DNA of 7,290 nt, taken from JAWPNA01 sp045402695 (GTDB taxonomy: Bacteria; Acidobacteriota; Polarisedimenticolia; JACPZX01; DASXTC01). Below the pieces are notes generated by a model, which saw nothing but the letters and a program-made list of their open reading frames with translations, was not told the DNA's origin and did no database searches. The stretch spans positions 1 to 7,290 of the forward strand of contig JAWPNA010000429.1 in the NCBI GenBank assembly GCA_045402695.1. The letters run 5' to 3'. Shown in pieces: positions 6,101-7,290 of the stretch; within the stretch, counting starts at the first letter, position 1; each line of letters starts with the position of its first letter. The translations under genes were made by a program, and so were the position numbers.

Positions 6101-7290
6101 GCTATTTCGACGCGAGCGCAAACAACGCCTTCGTCCGGATCTACCACGGCAACATCTTCGATGATTTCGACGGCCAGATGTCCACAGCGGCAGTGTGCGG
6201 CGCATTCCCCGAGCTCTGCGTAGATGGGGATGGAATACCGGGCCTGCCCGACCCTGGTCATTGTACTCAAACTGGTGATCAAGCGTGCTCGGTTGACGCT
6301 GACTGTCCCCAGGGCTCACCCACCCCGGGTCTGCTCGATCCAACCGCAGCTTCCAGCAAGTTCGACACGCGCAACCCGATCGAGCAGGTGGTCCTTGGCT
6401 ACATTCCGACCGGTCCCCTTAATGCCAGGCGCGGCGGCGGCAGCGAAGGCAGATACCGGATCCGCGTCAAGTTCCCAGTGGCTGCGGGCCAGGCGAAGCC
6501 GCCCAACTCTCCGTGCATCGTGGGGCTCAACGGCACGGGCGCGCTGGCGACGGCGTGCGGGGGTGCGGCTCCCAGCAACTGCACCGGCGACGACAAGAAG
6601 GTCGCCTGGGGCAAGGACGGCTTGTCTGAGATCGTCACGTCCGGCGCCGACGGTGTGTGCAACACGACCGCTACGGCTCCCGATGTACAGCTCGTGGCCG
6701 TGGGCAACTTCGGCCAGCCGTTCGCTCTGGCCGTCGCGGGCCCCGTCCTGACGTCGTTCGCCACCAGCCCGATCAACCCGAGCGGCAGGGTGAACAGCGT
6801 CATTTCGCTGAATCGTGACGTGTACGACTGCTCGGAGAAGACGCTGAAGGTGACAGTCGCGGACGAGAGCCTCTGCCAGAGCGGCGGCGGCACCTGCGGA
6901 TCGCGGCAGTCCGTGCCGGCGTCGCAGATCAGCGCCAACACGAAGGTGCAGGTGCTCGATCCGAACGGCGTGGTCAAGGACGAGGAGACCGGCTTCGCCT
7001 TCAAGACCTTCGGCAGCGATTCGGAGTTCTGCGCCTCCGTCGGCGCGGGGACCCCGTGCGCCAGCTCGTTCCGGCCGGCGTACGACATGCACTACAACTC
7101 GGATGTCCGGCGGGTGCAGTACGTCGGCGCCGTCCACGCACCTGTGTTCGACAACGGCATCGTCGAAGTTGACAACGGCTGGACCATCAAGGCCATCTAC
7201 GACGACCAGTCGCCGGTGCGGGGACCGCTTGGGTCGCCTGGTCCGACCCTTGATGCCGTCACAACGGCGGCGGTGAAGTGCACGCCGTTC
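3157..7290 (+). CDS. Large exported subtilisin-like (S8, KP-43-like) serine peptidase, 3' end beyond the window
   Basis: One frame is open from ATG 3157 to the right edge (1378 codons). Residues 1-13 are basic and 14-31 are hydrophobic, an export signal or anchor; Pro34 follows VSA, so cleavage there is doubtful. Two propeptide-like units follow (about 152-224, starting 'SYYIVQFKPERV', and 242-315). The catalytic domain (about 370-835) has Asp383 in VADNGL, His462 in HGTVTAG, oxyanion Asn621 in VVAPVGNDG, Ser754 in GEAGTSVSAGVVAG, and a closing GYGKVEL (824-830). A jelly-roll domain as in KP-43 follows: 'VTLAWYD' (915-921), 'LVNDLNLEV' (931-939), 'RIYHGNIF', 'DTRNPIEQVV' (1070-1079) and 'GQPFALAVAG' (1186-1195). 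It is broken up by Cys-rich insertions. A last visible beta-rich unit runs from 'ISLNRDVYDCSEKTLKV' to 'GWTIKAIYDDQS'. A DVNGDGTLDD loop (433-442) resembles a dockerin/EF-hand calcium site. Predicted role: extracellular endopeptidase. Family assignment is strong; substrate is unknown. Confidence 0.9.
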   Translation, partial: MSTRRTALFSWRSFAWLGLFALLVLPFTLLVSAPDREGVVGPRGVQSKDAVRKPLGSPSTHRSDKVPQEVIANELRFLEKSKRDFYPRLQWWPYGENVGRHYGNVKIEDLDKPDTLILGDKGSFSTRNDPRDGLPGELKADAAAPGGRRSDGSYYIVQFKPERVRGKSSFEAHKMITDLGGAWIDYVPNNAALVRFSEKDKQKLDTSGLFQYVSPLYVADKIHPTLGFKALMNREEAQSDQFHLVAHLMPEADIDGVKQTLNKVGATVGGETDVAGQKYLSFTVRSNRVIEVARDPDIKLLTERQEIRMLDLVPSVQTEMGAFIDPRDTGDFLLPFRNAGIDGGGIRTTPLAASFFTGASAAGAYDSDLSLFAVAPQFLGVADNGLTLDSPEFGHDNSNPCVGGDCTVVGGSLTAGKVGPTHRKVEQYRRGNDVNGDGTLDDATSTGDFLTCDAITSGGHTHGTVTAGAAASNQSGGPLGLGRLYKDSDSIDLFVTYFNDSREANLEMDGQARGARVIFEDIALTPPVSPPACAVNFLSDVIAGSVPAARLQDLAFRRDLLLANSTLHPRGAKVILTPWGNPTNFDDNITNGQGNYLNGASAADAFLFGNRRVAVVAPVGNDGTNPENGEDIDPFVGGLSSSKIQVNDWATAKNFITVGSNNTQASEAGDVLFPNDPSEFINNFTSKGPATFVSLRIAPLVVAPGLDSAGTSREGLHSDNYFLSHVAVASFDNANNMTPTPIENIVVQGEAGTSVSAGVVAGAALQIRDYFAKGFYPTGAATTGDRTQDMSGMLVKALLANSADFASQGPLIASCGGRFCVEEGYGKVELVNTLPLTSYRQERRQANITAVAPLSNAPQALLVADEYFDGGLRGGLGDGTPAAADASTTGVGVVPNGGSVSFDVFRRHGRDQMRVTLAWYDAAAGLSSGLLVNDLNLEVVDGDHDLKARGLCGYFDFYYPGYGYGGDCGFCTAAANYPAETGYFDASANNAFVRIYHGNIFDDFDGQMSTAAVCGAFPELCVDGDGIPGLPDPGHCTQTGDQACSVDADCPQGSPTPGLLDPTAASSKFDTRNPIEQVVLGYIPTGPLNARRGGGSEGRYRIRVKFPVAAGQAKPPNSPCIVGLNGTGALATACGGAAPSNCTGDDKKVAWGKDGLSEIVTSGADGVCNTTATAPDVQLVAVGNFGQPFALAVAGPVLTSFATSPINPSGRVNSVISLNRDVYDCSEKTLKVTVADESLCQSGGGTCGSRQSVPASQISANTKVQVLDPNGVVKDEETGFAFKTFGSDSEFCASVGAGTPCASSFRPAYDMHYNSDVRRVQYVGAVHAPVFDNGIVEVDNGWTIKAIYDDQSPVRGPLGSPGPTLDAVTTAAVKCTPF

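Noticed and set aside
3160..6282. A 1040-codon open frame on the minus strand opposite the protease gene
   Set aside because: It is in the same codon register as the protease, so its stops would require TTA, CTA or TCA in the sense gene, codons rarely used in GC-rich genes. Its product is a low-complexity Arg/Val/Gly-rich string with no recognisable domain, while the sense frame has all subtilase motifs.
1..7290. CRISPR arrays, tRNA or rRNA genes, insertion sequences and attachment sites
   Set aside because: I looked for spaced direct repeats, transposase-like frames, terminal inverted repeats and tRNA-like cloverleaf sequence and saw none that could be supported.

Overview
The window is a GC-rich bacterial fragment (GC-rich third codon positions, short intergenic gaps, GTG starts alongside ATG). 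No rRNA, tRNA or marker gene is present, so taxonomy is weakly constrained. The gene styles fit an environmental lineage such as Acidobacteriota or a deltaproteobacterial-type group: a conserved 'YNTD...HVQTED' hypothetical protein, a NatA/NatB-type ABC exporter, and a very large Cys- and Asp-rich secreted subtilase. That placement is inference.

Layout. (1) Positions 1-394, minus strand: 5' part of a conserved hypothetical protein running off the left edge. (2) 395-517: short divergent intergenic region. (3) 518-1465 and 1458-2771, plus strand: a two-gene operon overlapping by 8 nt, encoding an ABC ATPase with a DUF4162-like tail and its ABC-2 type permease. (4) 2772-3156: a 385-nt non-coding stretch with a locally AT-rich start, a candidate promoter, and inverted repeats leading to a G-rich ribosome binding site. 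(5) 3157-7290, plus strand: one uninterrupted reading frame of 1378 codons, still open at the right edge. It encodes an exported S8-family (subtilisin-like, KP-43-like) serine peptidase with a long propeptide, an expanded catalytic domain, a jelly-roll domain interrupted by Cys-rich insertions, and the start of a further beta-rich region.

How they may relate. The ABC pair forms a self-contained membrane exporter. The peptidase has its own leader and candidate promoter and looks like a separate transcription unit for a secreted or anchored extracellular protease. Nothing in the sequence links the exporter to the protease beyond adjacency, and the divergent hypothetical gene is an independent unit.

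I do not see a clearly new multi-gene system. The most unusual material is inside the large protease (insertions, and a short patch with very different codon use) and in its structured leader.
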